From an uncultured Odoribacter sp. (GTDB lineage: Bacteria > Bacteroidota > Bacteroidia > Bacteroidales > Marinifilaceae), in contig CAJJNP010000028.1 of NCBI GenBank assembly GCA_905193145.1, forward strand, positions 1-25,853: DNA of 25,853 bases, read 5' to 3'. This document shows, one piece after another, positions 8,705 through 15,953 of the stretch; position 1 is the stretch's first letter; each line of letters opens with the position of its first letter. A program made the position numbers and the translations under genes. The notes beneath the pieces are model-generated. The model did not search any database. It was not told the origin of the DNA and worked only from the letters and a program-made list of their open reading frames with translations.

Positions 8705-9415
8705 TCAGGCCATCATTTCATTTATCTTCATCAAAGCCTCAGGAGTCCCTAAATCCATAAAAAAATCTCCATAACGAAACATTCGGACGTTATGCTTTTT
8801 TGCCTGAGCCAAATACTCATCTATTATTGAGAAGCATCCTCTCCCCTCTATATTCTTCATAAATTCACTGCTGACAATATGAATTCCACAAAAGCTATAA
8901 CTCTGTGCTGTATAAAATTCATCATCCACGATTTTTTGTTCTCCGGTTAAACTATTTTCCCAACCCTTCAGTAATCCCTCGTCATTAAATCGCAAACCAC
9001 GCCCAGGCACCGACTCCCTCACCACCAATGTTGCATAATGCCCAACATGTGCAGCTATCAACGTCTGCAAATTCAAACGAGAATAAATATCCACATTATG
9101 TATCAAAACATCCTCTCCCGGAGTAAACAACGACCTAGCTTTTAAAAGCCCACCCCCTGTATCCAACAACTTGTCGCTTTCATCCGATACATAGACATGC
9201 TGCTCCAGATACCCTTTATCTTTCAGAAAATCCTTGATCATATCGGCAAAATGATGAACATTCACCACAATACGCTTCACCCCGGCTGCTTTCATTTTTA
9301 AAATCACATGCTCCAATAGAGGCTTTCCACCCACTTCTACCATAGCCTTCGGACGTTCATTCGTCAAAGGTCGTAACCTTGTTCCTAAGCCTGCGGCAAA
9401 AATCATTCCTTCCAT
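8705..9415 (-). CDS. sugar-1-phosphate nucleotidyltransferase, MurU-like
   Basis: A 236-residue single-domain nucleotidyltransferase of the RmlA/MurU type. Visible motifs are the N-terminal signature GLGTRLRPLTNERPK (residues 9-23, with Lys23), the substrate-side DTGGGLLKA (85-93), the metal-binding Asp109 in HNVDI, and the second metal Asp221 in FFMDLGTPEAL. The short length and the DTGGG motif resemble N-acetylmuramate-1-phosphate uridylyltransferase (MurU), which makes UDP-MurNAc in cell-wall recycling. Mannose-1-phosphate guanylyltransferases share these motifs, so the sugar and nucleotide are not certain. The kinase partner (AmgK) that MurU needs is not in this window. The ATG begins one base after the response-regulator stop, so the two genes are translationally linked, and tamB follows after 18 bases. 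Confidence 0.8.
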   Translation of the reverse strand: MEGMIFAAGLGTRLRPLTNERPKAMVEVGGKPLLEHVILKMKAAGVKRIVVNVHHFADMIKDFLKDKGYLEQHVYVSDESDKLLDTGGGLLKARSLFTPGEDVLIHNVDIYSRLNLQTLIAAHVGHYATLVVRESVPGRGLRFNDEGLLKGWENSLTGEQKIVDDEFYTAQSYSFCGIHIVSSEFMKNIEGRGCFSIIDEYLAQAKKHNVRMFRYGDFFMDLGTPEALMKINEMMA

Positions 9416-9416
9416 A

Positions 9417-10073
9417 CTACACTTTCACCATTTTATTCTTTATCGCATACATTACCAAAGCAGCCGTATTGCGACAACCGGTCTTGCTTAATAAATTGGC
9501 ACGATGTTTATCAACAGTCCTTTTACTGATAAACAATTTATCTGCTATTTCCTGATTAGACAATCCCAAACATACGTGATATAAAATTTCCATTTCTCGC
9601 TCAGAAATTTCATTATCACATACTTCCATTTCCTCTCGCCCCCCATCCCTCATATTATTTAAGATATTCATCAATAGTTCTTCTGAGAAATAATTCTCCC
9701 CGGATGCCACAGCTCGAATAGCGGCAATCACCTTTTCTATTCCCGAATTCTTCAAAACAAATCCTTTCACACCAGCATCTACCATCTTATAATAATATTG
9801 TTCTTCACCATACATAGACAATACAATCACTTTTAAATCCGGCTTGATACGCAATGCCCTTTCTGTTGCTTCAATTCCATTCATCTCGGGCATTTCTATA
9901 TCCATCAACACCACATCACAATCTACAAAAGACAGATTTTCTAAAAATTCCCGTCCATTGGAGGCCTCATAAATATGGTGAACAAACTCCTGGGTAGACA
10001 ACAACAATTTCAAACCTTCTCTGAACAATTTGTGATCATCAACAATATATATTTTCAATTTATTACCATTCAT
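9417..10073 (-). CDS. NarL/FixJ (LuxR-type) response regulator
   Basis: A 218-residue two-domain response regulator. The receiver domain (about residues 6-122) has the acidic pair Asp12-Asp13, phosphoacceptor Asp58 in VLMDIEMPEMNG, Ser86 at the switch position and Lys108. The LuxR-type helix-turn-helix (about 156-214) contains SEREMEILYHVCLGLSNQEI and the recognition helix region ISKRTVDKHRANLL. It is expected to bind DNA as a dimer when phosphorylated by the histidine kinase encoded just upstream. It is separated from the kinase by 47 bp that carry an internal promoter, so it may be expressed apart from its kinase. It is followed after one base by the MurU-like gene. Its targets are unknown; the surrounding envelope operon is an obvious candidate (inference). 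Confidence 0.94.
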   Translation of the reverse strand: MNGNKLKIYIVDDHKLFREGLKLLLSTQEFVHHIYEASNGREFLENLSFVDCDVVLMDIEMPEMNGIEATERALRIKPDLKVIVLSMYGEEQYYYKMVDAGVKGFVLKNSGIEKVIAAIRAVASGENYFSEELLMNILNNMRDGGREEMEVCDNEISEREMEILYHVCLGLSNQEIADKLFISKRTVDKHRANLLSKTGCRNTAALVMYAIKNKMVKV

Positions 10074-10094
10074 AGATTGTCCACTTTTGTACTA

Positions 10095-10125
10095 CAAAAA
10101 TACGAATAAAGTTACAAACATCAAA
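10095..10125 (-). promoter_or_regulatory. internal promoter before the response regulator
   Basis: On the minus strand TTTG (10125-10122) is followed by a 19-bp spacer and TATTTTTG (10102-10095), an exact match to the Bacteroides TTTG-N19-TAnnTTTG consensus. The -33 box overlaps the kinase stop codon. Transcription would begin near 10089, giving a leader of about 16 bases to the regulator ATG at 10073. It would drive regulator, nucleotidyltransferase, tamB and tamL independently of the first two operon genes. Confidence 0.7.
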
Positions 10126-11062
10126 CCCTGACATAAGCATTAGCTCGCATGCCTCGACCTTGCTCACTGACTATTTCTATATTTCCATTGACAGATTGCA
10201 AGCGATAGCGCATATTATTTAACCCCATTCCTCCACGTTGCTCTGCAGCATCCAATTCAAATCCAACTCCATTGTCTGTATATTCCAAAAAAAGTTGGTG
10301 ATCGTCCAATTGCAAATCAATCAAAATTGCAGAAGCACCAGCATGCTTCAAAGTATTATTTATCAATTCACATACCACTCGATACATCACCACCTCCGTA
10401 TTATATGAAAAACGTTCATTTGTCAAGTTAGTTGTAAAACAGACCTTAAATCCATCAGCTTGCCCCATCCGCTTTATAAAAGCTTCTATTGCATCTTTCA
10501 GACCAAAATTATTCAATATATGCGGACTGATATTAGCCGATATATCCCGAACACCAGCAATCGCTTCATCAACAGCCTGACGTAGATTCTGTTTTATCTT
10601 TTCACTAGTCTCCGCCGAACTCTTTCCATCCAGTCCAGACACCAACATTTTTATCACACTCAACAAGGGACCCAATCCATCATGCAATTCCTTTGCAAAA
10701 CGTTGTCTCTCCTGCTCTTCAGTACGAATAACTGCCGCCAAAACCCGTTTCTCCGTTTCTCTTCTCAATTCATCCAAACGCCGCATAAACTGGAATATTT
10801 TCCTGATATAAAACACCCCTACCAACAACACCAAAGAAATAATAAATGCCAACCAGCGCTGCACAATTGACATCTGATCTTCCATCTCCGGATAAATCGT
10901 AGGCCACAATTCAAACACCCTTGAAACTGCCATCAAAAGAAAACCTATCGAAATCAATATCCATGATGAATTAAATTTAGTCCGCTTAAACAAACTGATA
11001 GCAATAGCCGCTGCTGCAACCTGCAACACTAAAGATACATACTCCAATACAATTGACACCAT
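10121..11062 (-). CDS. membrane sensor histidine kinase (HisKA_3 / NarX-type)
   Basis: A 313-residue kinase from the ATG at 11062. A longer frame starts at 11107, but its first residues (MEYCNRIS) are only the out-of-frame reading of the conserved TamL ending coded just before, so I reject that start. Two or three hydrophobic segments fill the first 90 residues, with little periplasmic sequence, so the signal is probably sensed in the membrane. The dimerisation helix has RFAKELHDGLGPLL with phosphoacceptor His127. The HATPase_c domain has the N-box ELINNTLKHA (Asn235/236), the G1 box DNGVGFE and the G2 box GGMGLNNM. The partner is the NarL-type regulator encoded 47 bp downstream. The stop of the preceding TamL-like gene lies 14 bases before this start. 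Confidence 0.9.
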   Translation of the reverse strand: MVSIVLEYVSLVLQVAAAAIAISLFKRTKFNSSWILISIGFLLMAVSRVFELWPTIYPEMEDQMSIVQRWLAFIISLVLLVGVFYIRKIFQFMRRLDELRRETEKRVLAAVIRTEEQERQRFAKELHDGLGPLLSVIKMLVSGLDGKSSAETSEKIKQNLRQAVDEAIAGVRDISANISPHILNNFGLKDAIEAFIKRMGQADGFKVCFTTNLTNERFSYNTEVVMYRVVCELINNTLKHAGASAILIDLQLDDHQLFLEYTDNGVGFELDAAEQRGGMGLNNMRYRLQSVNGNIEIVSEQGRGMRANAYVRV

Positions 11063-11076
11063 AACTAAAAATATTA

Positions 11077-13392
11077 TTAAAAAGGATATCCGATTGCAAT
11101 ATTCCATACAGGCTTCCGGAAACCACTATTTTTATCAAATAAAACAAATCGTTGTCCTTCCTGTTGCGCAGGGTCATGTAATTTAAATCCCCAATCAAAA
11201 CGCAAAAGAAGAAAAGTCACATTAATACGCATACCGGCTCCCACTCCCACCGCTATTTGCTTATAAAAATCCGATCCAAGCTGAGTAGCCGGACGATTCT
11301 CATAATTTTTTAAGTTCCATACATTTCCGGCATCTGCAAAAAGTGCACCTTCCAAAAGCCAAAATAATTTAAAACGATATTCCAAATTCGCTTCCAATTT
11401 AAAATCCCCGACACTATTGGGATAGCTATCCTCGGCCCGATAACCACCAGGTCCCAATGTCCGCGAATGCCATGCTCGGATATCATTTGCTCCACCGCAA
11501 TAATAAGCTTCTTCAAACGGTATCGCCTTCATATTTCCATATGGAAATCCACATCCTAAAAACAAACGATATACAAGTGTATTCGCCCGATTTATAAAAT
11601 GATTAAAGCGATATTCTCCATCCATTTTTATAAACTGAGCATAACGCACTCCCAAAGCTTTATAAAAACGCTCTCCATCTGATTCCGAACGACTTTTTCC
11701 AAACAACTTATTAACACCCAACAAAAAATTTCCAGATGTTTCTATATTTCCTCTAAAATAATTTGAACTTTCCGTACTATTAACTGCTCGATCCGTGTAA
11801 ACTGCTAAAAAATTAGCAGACAATATCATGTGATCAGTATAAGCACTCTTTACATATTGATTTTTCAATCCATCAATAAAAGCCCTATCCACCTTAGGCA
11901 TCATTACATAATTCAAATCAAGCAAATCAAGACCATAACTCCACTTATTGTTCGCATGCTTCCAATGATAACCAAATTTAGCACTAGCCACCTTTCGTCT
12001 ATAAAACTGGGTCCGTTCCTGGCTATAAGACAAAGAAATAGACGTTTTAGGAGCATAATCCCTTCGGAATCCTGCCAAACGAAATAACGGCAACCAGAAT
12101 TGCGGAGTCACTAATCTTAATTCAGCACCTACTTCTGTAGTACTAAATATTTCATTTTCTTTCAATTTCTCTTTTCTCAACGCCCCCCACATACTCACTC
12201 TCAAATTCTCACCTCCATGAAAAATATTTTTATGATTATATGAAAAATTCCCCCCCACTCCTATATTTCCGGAATTATTCGTTCCTTCCAAAAACACATT
12301 ATATGCCTGCCTCTTCATTGGTGTCAACTGAATTTCACAATCCAAATATAAATGACCTTGAGCGTCAACCCTTTCATGAAAAAGAATATTGATAAACTTA
12401 AATAAATTCAATGCCTGTAAACGTGCATAAGAACTTACCACTTTCTGTATATCATACAATTCCCCACGTTCAAACTGAATACTCTCCAATATTACCTGAG
12501 GTTTTATTTTCAAGTTATTATTATACAACACCTCATAGCCATCATATATCTTCTTGGCATACACCTCTGTTGTAGGGACTCCCGCCAATACCGGATCATA
12601 ATCCATATTCACTCGGATAGAACCTATAACATAAGTTTTATAGGCATTACTATCAGGTAAACTATTGACTATCCCCATCGACAAATTTGCTTTACCAGGG
12701 GCAACAGTAACCGTATCTGCATAATATTGAATAAGATGCTTTGAAAAATTGTAATATCCTTTTCCTCTTAATAATTCTGTCACCCGCTCTCGCTCACTCT
12801 CCAACACATCTACATCCATCGGCATGTCACGTTTCAATAAAGAGCAAACAGTATCTCTCATCACAATTTGATACAAGGGAGTATTTATTGGTAATATCTC
12901 GTTAGCAATCCCCGAATCAGCCCGGAATGTCAATTCACCGACACGAGTTACCTCTCCCATTTTTATATGATACTCCACATTGACCTTCTGCTTATAAAAC
13001 AGCACAGAATCCGTAACCTCCGCATTATAATATCCTTTATTATTCAAAAATAGCTTCAATTGCTCGACACTCCGTTCCGTTAAAAAAGAATCATACACAA
13101 TCGGTTCCTCACCAATTTTACGCAACCACTTATTAAATTTCCTTTCACCATTCCGACCACTAAGATTATATATTCCTAAATGAAATCGAGCCACCCCTAA
13201 AATTCTAGTATTAGGTTTCTGCCTGACTGTTTTCTTTAGTTCAGAGATACTCACATCCTTACTGTCTGTCACAATCTTAACACGATTCAGCAAATACTCA
13301 TTCTCTCTCAAATACTTAGTCGGAGCACAAGAAAAGAAGAGTACTAAAAGGCAACAAAGCAATATAATCTTATATGGAATATCTTTCTTCAA
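11077..13392 (-). CDS. TamL-like Omp85 outer-membrane lipoprotein (copy 2), TTG start
   Basis: A 771-residue Omp85-family lipoprotein, the same length as the other copy from its preferred start. The lipobox is FFSC (Cys22), followed by APTKYLRENEYLL, closely similar to ATTRKLGENEILY in copy 1. POTRA-like repeats occupy roughly residues 30-370, for example FLNNKGYYNAEV and LLRGKGYYNFS. The barrel carries GGANDIRAW and ends in WNIAIGYPF. The start must be TTG: the codon immediately upstream in frame is TAA, and the basic n-region KKDIPYK directly follows the TTG. It is the first gene of the operon. It may be a second TamB partner or a distinct BamA-like assembly factor; which one cannot be decided here. 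Confidence 0.85.
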   Translation of the reverse strand: MKKDIPYKIILLCCLLVLFFSCAPTKYLRENEYLLNRVKIVTDSKDVSISELKKTVRQKPNTRILGVARFHLGIYNLSGRNGERKFNKWLRKIGEEPIVYDSFLTERSVEQLKLFLNNKGYYNAEVTDSVLFYKQKVNVEYHIKMGEVTRVGELTFRADSGIANEILPINTPLYQIVMRDTVCSLLKRDMPMDVDVLESERERVTELLRGKGYYNFSKHLIQYYADTVTVAPGKANLSMGIVNSLPDSNAYKTYVIGSIRVNMDYDPVLAGVPTTEVYAKKIYDGYEVLYNNNLKIKPQVILESIQFERGELYDIQKVVSSYARLQALNLFKFINILFHERVDAQGHLYLDCEIQLTPMKRQAYNVFLEGTNNSGNIGVGGNFSYNHKNIFHGGENLRVSMWGALRKEKLKENEIFSTTEVGAELRLVTPQFWLPLFRLAGFRRDYAPKTSISLSYSQERTQFYRRKVASAKFGYHWKHANNKWSYGLDLLDLNYVMMPKVDRAFIDGLKNQYVKSAYTDHMILSANFLAVYTDRAVNSTESSNYFRGNIETSGNFLLGVNKLFGKSRSESDGERFYKALGVRYAQFIKMDGEYRFNHFINRANTLVYRLFLGCGFPYGNMKAIPFEEAYYCGGANDIRAWHSRTLGPGGYRAEDSYPNSVGDFKLEANLEYRFKLFWLLEGALFADAGNVWNLKNYENRPATQLGSDFYKQIAVGVGAGMRINVTFLLLRFDWGFKLHDPAQQEGQRFVLFDKNSGFRKPVWNIAIGYPF

Positions 13393-13409
13393 TTATCAAA
13401 AAATGTTAC

Positions 13410-13417
13410 TATTTTTG
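13410..13417 (+). promoter_or_regulatory. -7 box for the RNA methyltransferase gene
   Basis: TATTTTTG matches TAnnTTTG exactly. CTTC lies at the -33 position (19-bp spacer), a poor match to TTTG. The predicted start of transcription near 13423 lies downstream of the first possible ATG (13403), which supports the methyltransferase start at 13436. Confidence 0.5.
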
Positions 13418-13435
13418 CACATAATCATTATGCCT

Positions 13436-14200
13436 ATGTTAAGCAAACAAGTAACAAAAATAATCCAAAACCTTGAAAAAAAGAAATTCAGGGAAAAATA
13501 TAATCTCTTCAAAATTGAAGGAACAAAACTAGTTAAAGAACTGCTTCATTCTCACTTCAAAATTCGGCACATCATCGCTTTCGCCGAATGGATAGAACAG
13601 AATCAGTCTCTTCTTTCCAATACAAGTGTATTGGAAGTTACTCCTCAGGAAATGAATGCCATTTCCAATTTCCAATCTCTACCAGAAGTCATAGCATTGG
13701 CAGAAATACCTGTTCATCTATATTCTAAAGACAAGGTTGAATCCACCTTGTCTCTTGCCCTCAACGGAATTCAAGATCCGGGTAATTTAGGCACTATTCT
13801 CCGCGTAGCCGACTGGTTTGGAATTCGTCACATCTTGTGCGACCACGACTGCGCCAGTGCATACAATCCCAAGTGTGTACAGGCAAGTATGGGAGCCATA
13901 TTCAGAGTTCATCCCTATTACCTGGAACTGCCGGAAACCATTCAAGAGTTAAAATCCTCAAACTATCCTATTTTTGGCACATTTTTAGATGGTAAAAATA
14001 TTTATACAACAACATTAAAAGATAGAGGCCTCATTATTATGGGAAATGAAGGCAAAGGTATTGCCCCTAATATTGAAGCACTAACTGATACAAAACTGAC
14101 CATTCCCAGTTTTGCTGCCACAGACGAAGGTTCTGAATCCATTAACGTTGGAGTTGCCACAGGTATCATATTATCAGAATTTAAGAGAAGGATTTACTAG
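13436..14200 (+). CDS. SpoU/TrmH-family RNA 2'-O-ribose methyltransferase
   Basis: A 254-residue SPOUT methyltransferase. I choose the ATG at 13436 because relatives begin MLSK and because a promoter -7 box lies inside the upstream extension starting at 13403. An N-terminal substrate-binding domain (about residues 1-95; KIEGTKLVKELL is typical) precedes the trefoil-knot catalytic domain. Its three family motifs are present: NGIQDPGNLGTILRVA (110-125, with Arg123), MGNEGKGI (202-209) and SESINVGVATGI (233-244). These enzymes use S-adenosylmethionine to methylate the ribose 2'-OH of rRNA or tRNA. The precise target nucleotide cannot be told from sequence. It is divergent from the Tam operon, 43 bp from its TTG start, and is followed after 32 bp by the beta-barrel gene. 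Confidence 0.9.
   Translation: MLSKQVTKIIQNLEKKKFREKYNLFKIEGTKLVKELLHSHFKIRHIIAFAEWIEQNQSLLSNTSVLEVTPQEMNAISNFQSLPEVIALAEIPVHLYSKDKVESTLSLALNGIQDPGNLGTILRVADWFGIRHILCDHDCASAYNPKCVQASMGAIFRVHPYYLELPETIQELKSSNYPIFGTFLDGKNIYTTTLKDRGLIIMGNEGKGIAPNIEALTDTKLTIPSFAATDEGSESINVGVATGIILSEFKRRIY
13455..13462 (-). promoter_or_regulatory. candidate -7 box for the Tam operon
   Basis: TATTTTTG on the minus strand matches TAnnTTTG, about 62 bases before the TTG start of the first operon gene and inside the methyltransferase coding sequence. No matching -33 box is seen, so this is tentative. If real, the two divergent transcription units overlap at their 5' ends. Confidence 0.3.
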
Positions 14201-14232
14201 ACATAAATATAGTTAAACATAAAAGACACGAC

Positions 14233-14823
14233 ATGAAAAAACTAGTACTATTATTACTTGTATGCTTTATCGGCTATGCAGCAAAAGCAGAAATGCCTAT
14301 CAACATCGGTATCCACGGCGGAACATCCAGCAACCGTATCAATTTCCGCGACCTCACCAACATACACGGCTCCCGTGCTTCACAGGGCTATATGATAGGA
14401 GCCTTTATGCGCATCAATCTGGGTGGCTTATACTTAGAGCCGTCACTCAATTTTGCCCAGAAAAAAAGTATTGCAGAAGGCAACAGAACATCTGTAGCCG
14501 ATGTTAATCGCCCGACCTATACCATCAAGAACAATACGTTTCAAATTCCGATCATGTTAGGATTTCAATTAATTGACCTTTCTATTGCCAAAATCCGCTT
14601 GTTTCTCGGACCACAGTTCTCTGCCGGCAAATTAAAAAATCTGAGAAATCTAAGCAATGAAATAGAACCGAACAAATCCTATTGGAGCGGAAAAGTAGGT
14701 GTCGGCATCGATGTATGGAAACTGACTTTTGATGTTGACTACGAAAAGGGATTACAAAAGATGGCTCATGAATTAAAAGCTCCACGCTCTTACAACTTTA
14801 CCTTAGGATTAAAAATCATTTAA
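14233..14823 (+). CDS. small outer-membrane beta-barrel protein (PorT/OmpW-like fold)
   Basis: A 196-residue exported protein. A signal peptide (MKKLVLLLLVCFIGYAAKA, cleavage after Ala19) precedes alternating beta-strand sequence: INIGIHGGTSSNRI, GYMIGAFMRINLGGLYLEPS, FQIPIMLGFQL, GKVGVGIDVWKLTFDVDYE, ending in YNFTLGLKII. The pattern and length fit an eight-stranded barrel of the kind annotated as 'outer membrane beta-barrel domain, PorT family' in Bacteroidota. No enzymatic residues are recognisable. It begins 32 bp after the methyltransferase with no visible promoter between, so it is probably cotranscribed, and a strong terminator follows 21 bases after its stop. The specific function is unknown. 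Confidence 0.8.
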   Translation: MKKLVLLLLVCFIGYAAKAEMPINIGIHGGTSSNRINFRDLTNIHGSRASQGYMIGAFMRINLGGLYLEPSLNFAQKKSIAEGNRTSVADVNRPTYTIKNNTFQIPIMLGFQLIDLSIAKIRLFLGPQFSAGKLKNLRNLSNEIEPNKSYWSGKVGVGIDVWKLTFDVDYEKGLQKMAHELKAPRSYNFTLGLKII

Positions 14824-14843
14824 TTCATTTTCCCCTGATACTC

Positions 14844-14886
14844 AAACGAGGGCAACCCCAAATGGTAAGTTGCCCTCGTTTTTTTA
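14844..14886 (+). terminator. strong intrinsic terminator after the beta-barrel gene
   Basis: AACGAGGGCAAC (14845-14856) pairs perfectly with GTTGCCCTCGTT (14869-14880) around a 12-base loop and is followed by a T-run. The flanking A-T pairs make the arms nearly symmetrical. It separates the methyltransferase/barrel unit from the nuclease gene. Confidence 0.9.
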
Positions 14887-14899
14887 TATCACTCGCCAT

Positions 14900-14931
14900 A
14901 TTGAAACTGTCAGTTATTTTCTTTATTTTTG
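14900..14931 (+). promoter_or_regulatory. Bacteroides-type promoter of the Rpn-like nuclease
   Basis: ATTG at 14900-14903 supplies a TTG -33 box. A 20-bp spacer leads to TATTTTTG at 14924-14931, an exact TAnnTTTG -7 box. Transcription would start near 14937, with AAAAGG just before the ATG at 14953. It lies right after the upstream terminator, so the nuclease is a separate transcription unit. Confidence 0.65.
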
Positions 14932-14952
14932 TAGCAAACAACATAAAAGGTT

Positions 14953-15903
14953 ATGAACAGCGACAATAAAAATCAGGTAATCCGCTTTGATTGGGCGATG
15001 AAACGCCTTTTAAGGAACAAGGCAAATTTCAGCGTACTTGAAGGACTGCTGACAACATTATTGGGAGAAAAGATTGTCATAAAAAAATTACTTGAAAGCG
15101 AAAGCAATCAGGATGATGAATTTGATAAATACAACCGTGTAGACATATTGGCGGAAAACTCCAACAATGAACTTCTACTGATTGAAGTGCAGAACAACAA
15201 CGAATACGCCTACTTCCAACGTATGCTGTTCGGAACATCCAAACTCGTCACGGAATACATCAATAGAGGAGACAGCTACGACAACATACGCAAAGTGTAT
15301 AGTATCAACATTGTCTATTTCTCGCTGGGACATGGTAAAGATTTCGTATATCATGGCAAAACAGAATTCAGAGGCATTCATACTCATGACATATTGGAAC
15401 TCACCCCCTTTCAAAAACAGAAATTCAAAGTGGATGCTGTAAGTCGATTATTCCCTGAATATTATATTCTAAAAGTAAATGACTTCAATCAGATGGCTAA
15501 AAGTCCTTTGGAAGAATGGATATATTATCTGAACACCGGAGAAATCCCCTCAACTGCAACAGCTCCCGGTCTGGAAGAAGCTCGTCAACGACTGAAACTG
15601 GACAACATGACAAAAGACGAACTATCAGCATATTACAGACACTTGGACAACATCGTCATTCTCCGAGACAATATCTACACCGAGCGGGCTGAAGGAAGAG
15701 CCGAAGGAAGAGCCGAAGGAAGAGCTGAAGGAAGAGCCGAAGGAAGAGCCGAAGGAAGAGCCGAAGGAAGAGCCGAAGGAAGAGCCGAAGGAGAAAAAAT
15801 AAAAGCCGAACAAGTTGCACAATATCTCAAGGCGGCAGGTTCATCCGTCGAATTAATCATAGGGGCAACCGGGCTGACTCAAGAAGAAATCGAAAATCTG
15901 TAA
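14953..15903 (+). CDS. Rpn-family recombination-promoting nuclease / PD-(D/E)XK transposase-like protein
   Basis: A 316-residue protein of the Rpn / PDDEXK_2 family. The N-terminal domain (about residues 8-200) holds the nuclease core: Asp64 in NRVDILAE and Glu78-x-Gln80 in LLLIEVQNN, the E-x-Q version of the motif usual in this family, followed by YAYFQRMLFGTSKL. A helical region (about 200-240) leads to nine tandem RAEG units (about residues 245-280), then a short C-terminal segment with KAEQVAQYLKAAG. Known Rpn proteins (RpnA of E. coli) are DNA endonucleases that stimulate recA-independent recombination; roles in phage defence have been proposed for relatives. No transposon ends or partner genes are visible here. 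The RAEG block probably forms a charged, flexible or helical linker. Confidence 0.88.
   Translation: MNSDNKNQVIRFDWAMKRLLRNKANFSVLEGLLTTLLGEKIVIKKLLESESNQDDEFDKYNRVDILAENSNNELLLIEVQNNNEYAYFQRMLFGTSKLVTEYINRGDSYDNIRKVYSINIVYFSLGHGKDFVYHGKTEFRGIHTHDILELTPFQKQKFKVDAVSRLFPEYYILKVNDFNQMAKSPLEEWIYYLNTGEIPSTATAPGLEEARQRLKLDNMTKDELSAYYRHLDNIVILRDNIYTERAEGRAEGRAEGRAEGRAEGRAEGRAEGRAEGRAEGEKIKAEQVAQYLKAAGSSVELIIGATGLTQEEIENL
15691..15786 (+). repeat. 12-bp tandem repeat, eight full copies, inside the nuclease gene
   Basis: The unit GAAGGAAGAGCC is repeated eight times without interruption, differing only at the last base of copy 3 (GCT for GCC), with a partial ninth copy starting at 15787. The period is a multiple of three, so copy-number change would lengthen or shorten the protein by four residues without breaking the frame. 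Near-perfect identity of copies suggests recent slippage. Confidence 0.95.
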
Positions 15904-15923
15904 TAGCATACCCCCTATTATTA

Positions 15924-15953
15924 GAACTGATGAGATTTAAATCTCATCAGTTC
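15924..15953. terminator. perfect 30-bp palindrome between convergent genes, likely bidirectional terminator
   Basis: The arm GAACTGATGAGATTT is followed directly by its exact reverse complement. It starts 21 bases after the nuclease stop and overlaps the stop codon (15947-15949) of the convergent thioredoxin-like gene. There is no long T-run on either side, so it is not a classical intrinsic terminator, but a transcript from either strand would form a long hairpin. Confidence 0.5.

Noticed and set aside
11063..11107. Upstream start of the histidine kinase at 11107
   Set aside because: The residues MEYCNRIS come from reading the conserved TamL ending (NIAIGYPF) in another frame. The same kind of shadow, EYCHRIS, appears at the end of the other TamL gene, so it reflects TamL coding and not kinase coding.
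15691..15786. Possible CRISPR-like array
   Set aside because: The units are contiguous 12-bp repeats without spacers and are in frame within a coding gene, so this is a minisatellite and not a CRISPR.
15625..15860. Two minus-strand frames giving Ser-Phe-Gly-Ser and Ser-Ala-Leu-Pro repeats
   Set aside because: They are antisense translations of the 12-bp tandem repeat in the nuclease gene, which leaves several frames open by chance.
14953..15903. Insertion sequence around the Rpn-like gene
   Set aside because: No terminal inverted repeats or target-site duplications are visible around it; Rpn proteins resemble transposases in name and fold but are often stand-alone genes.
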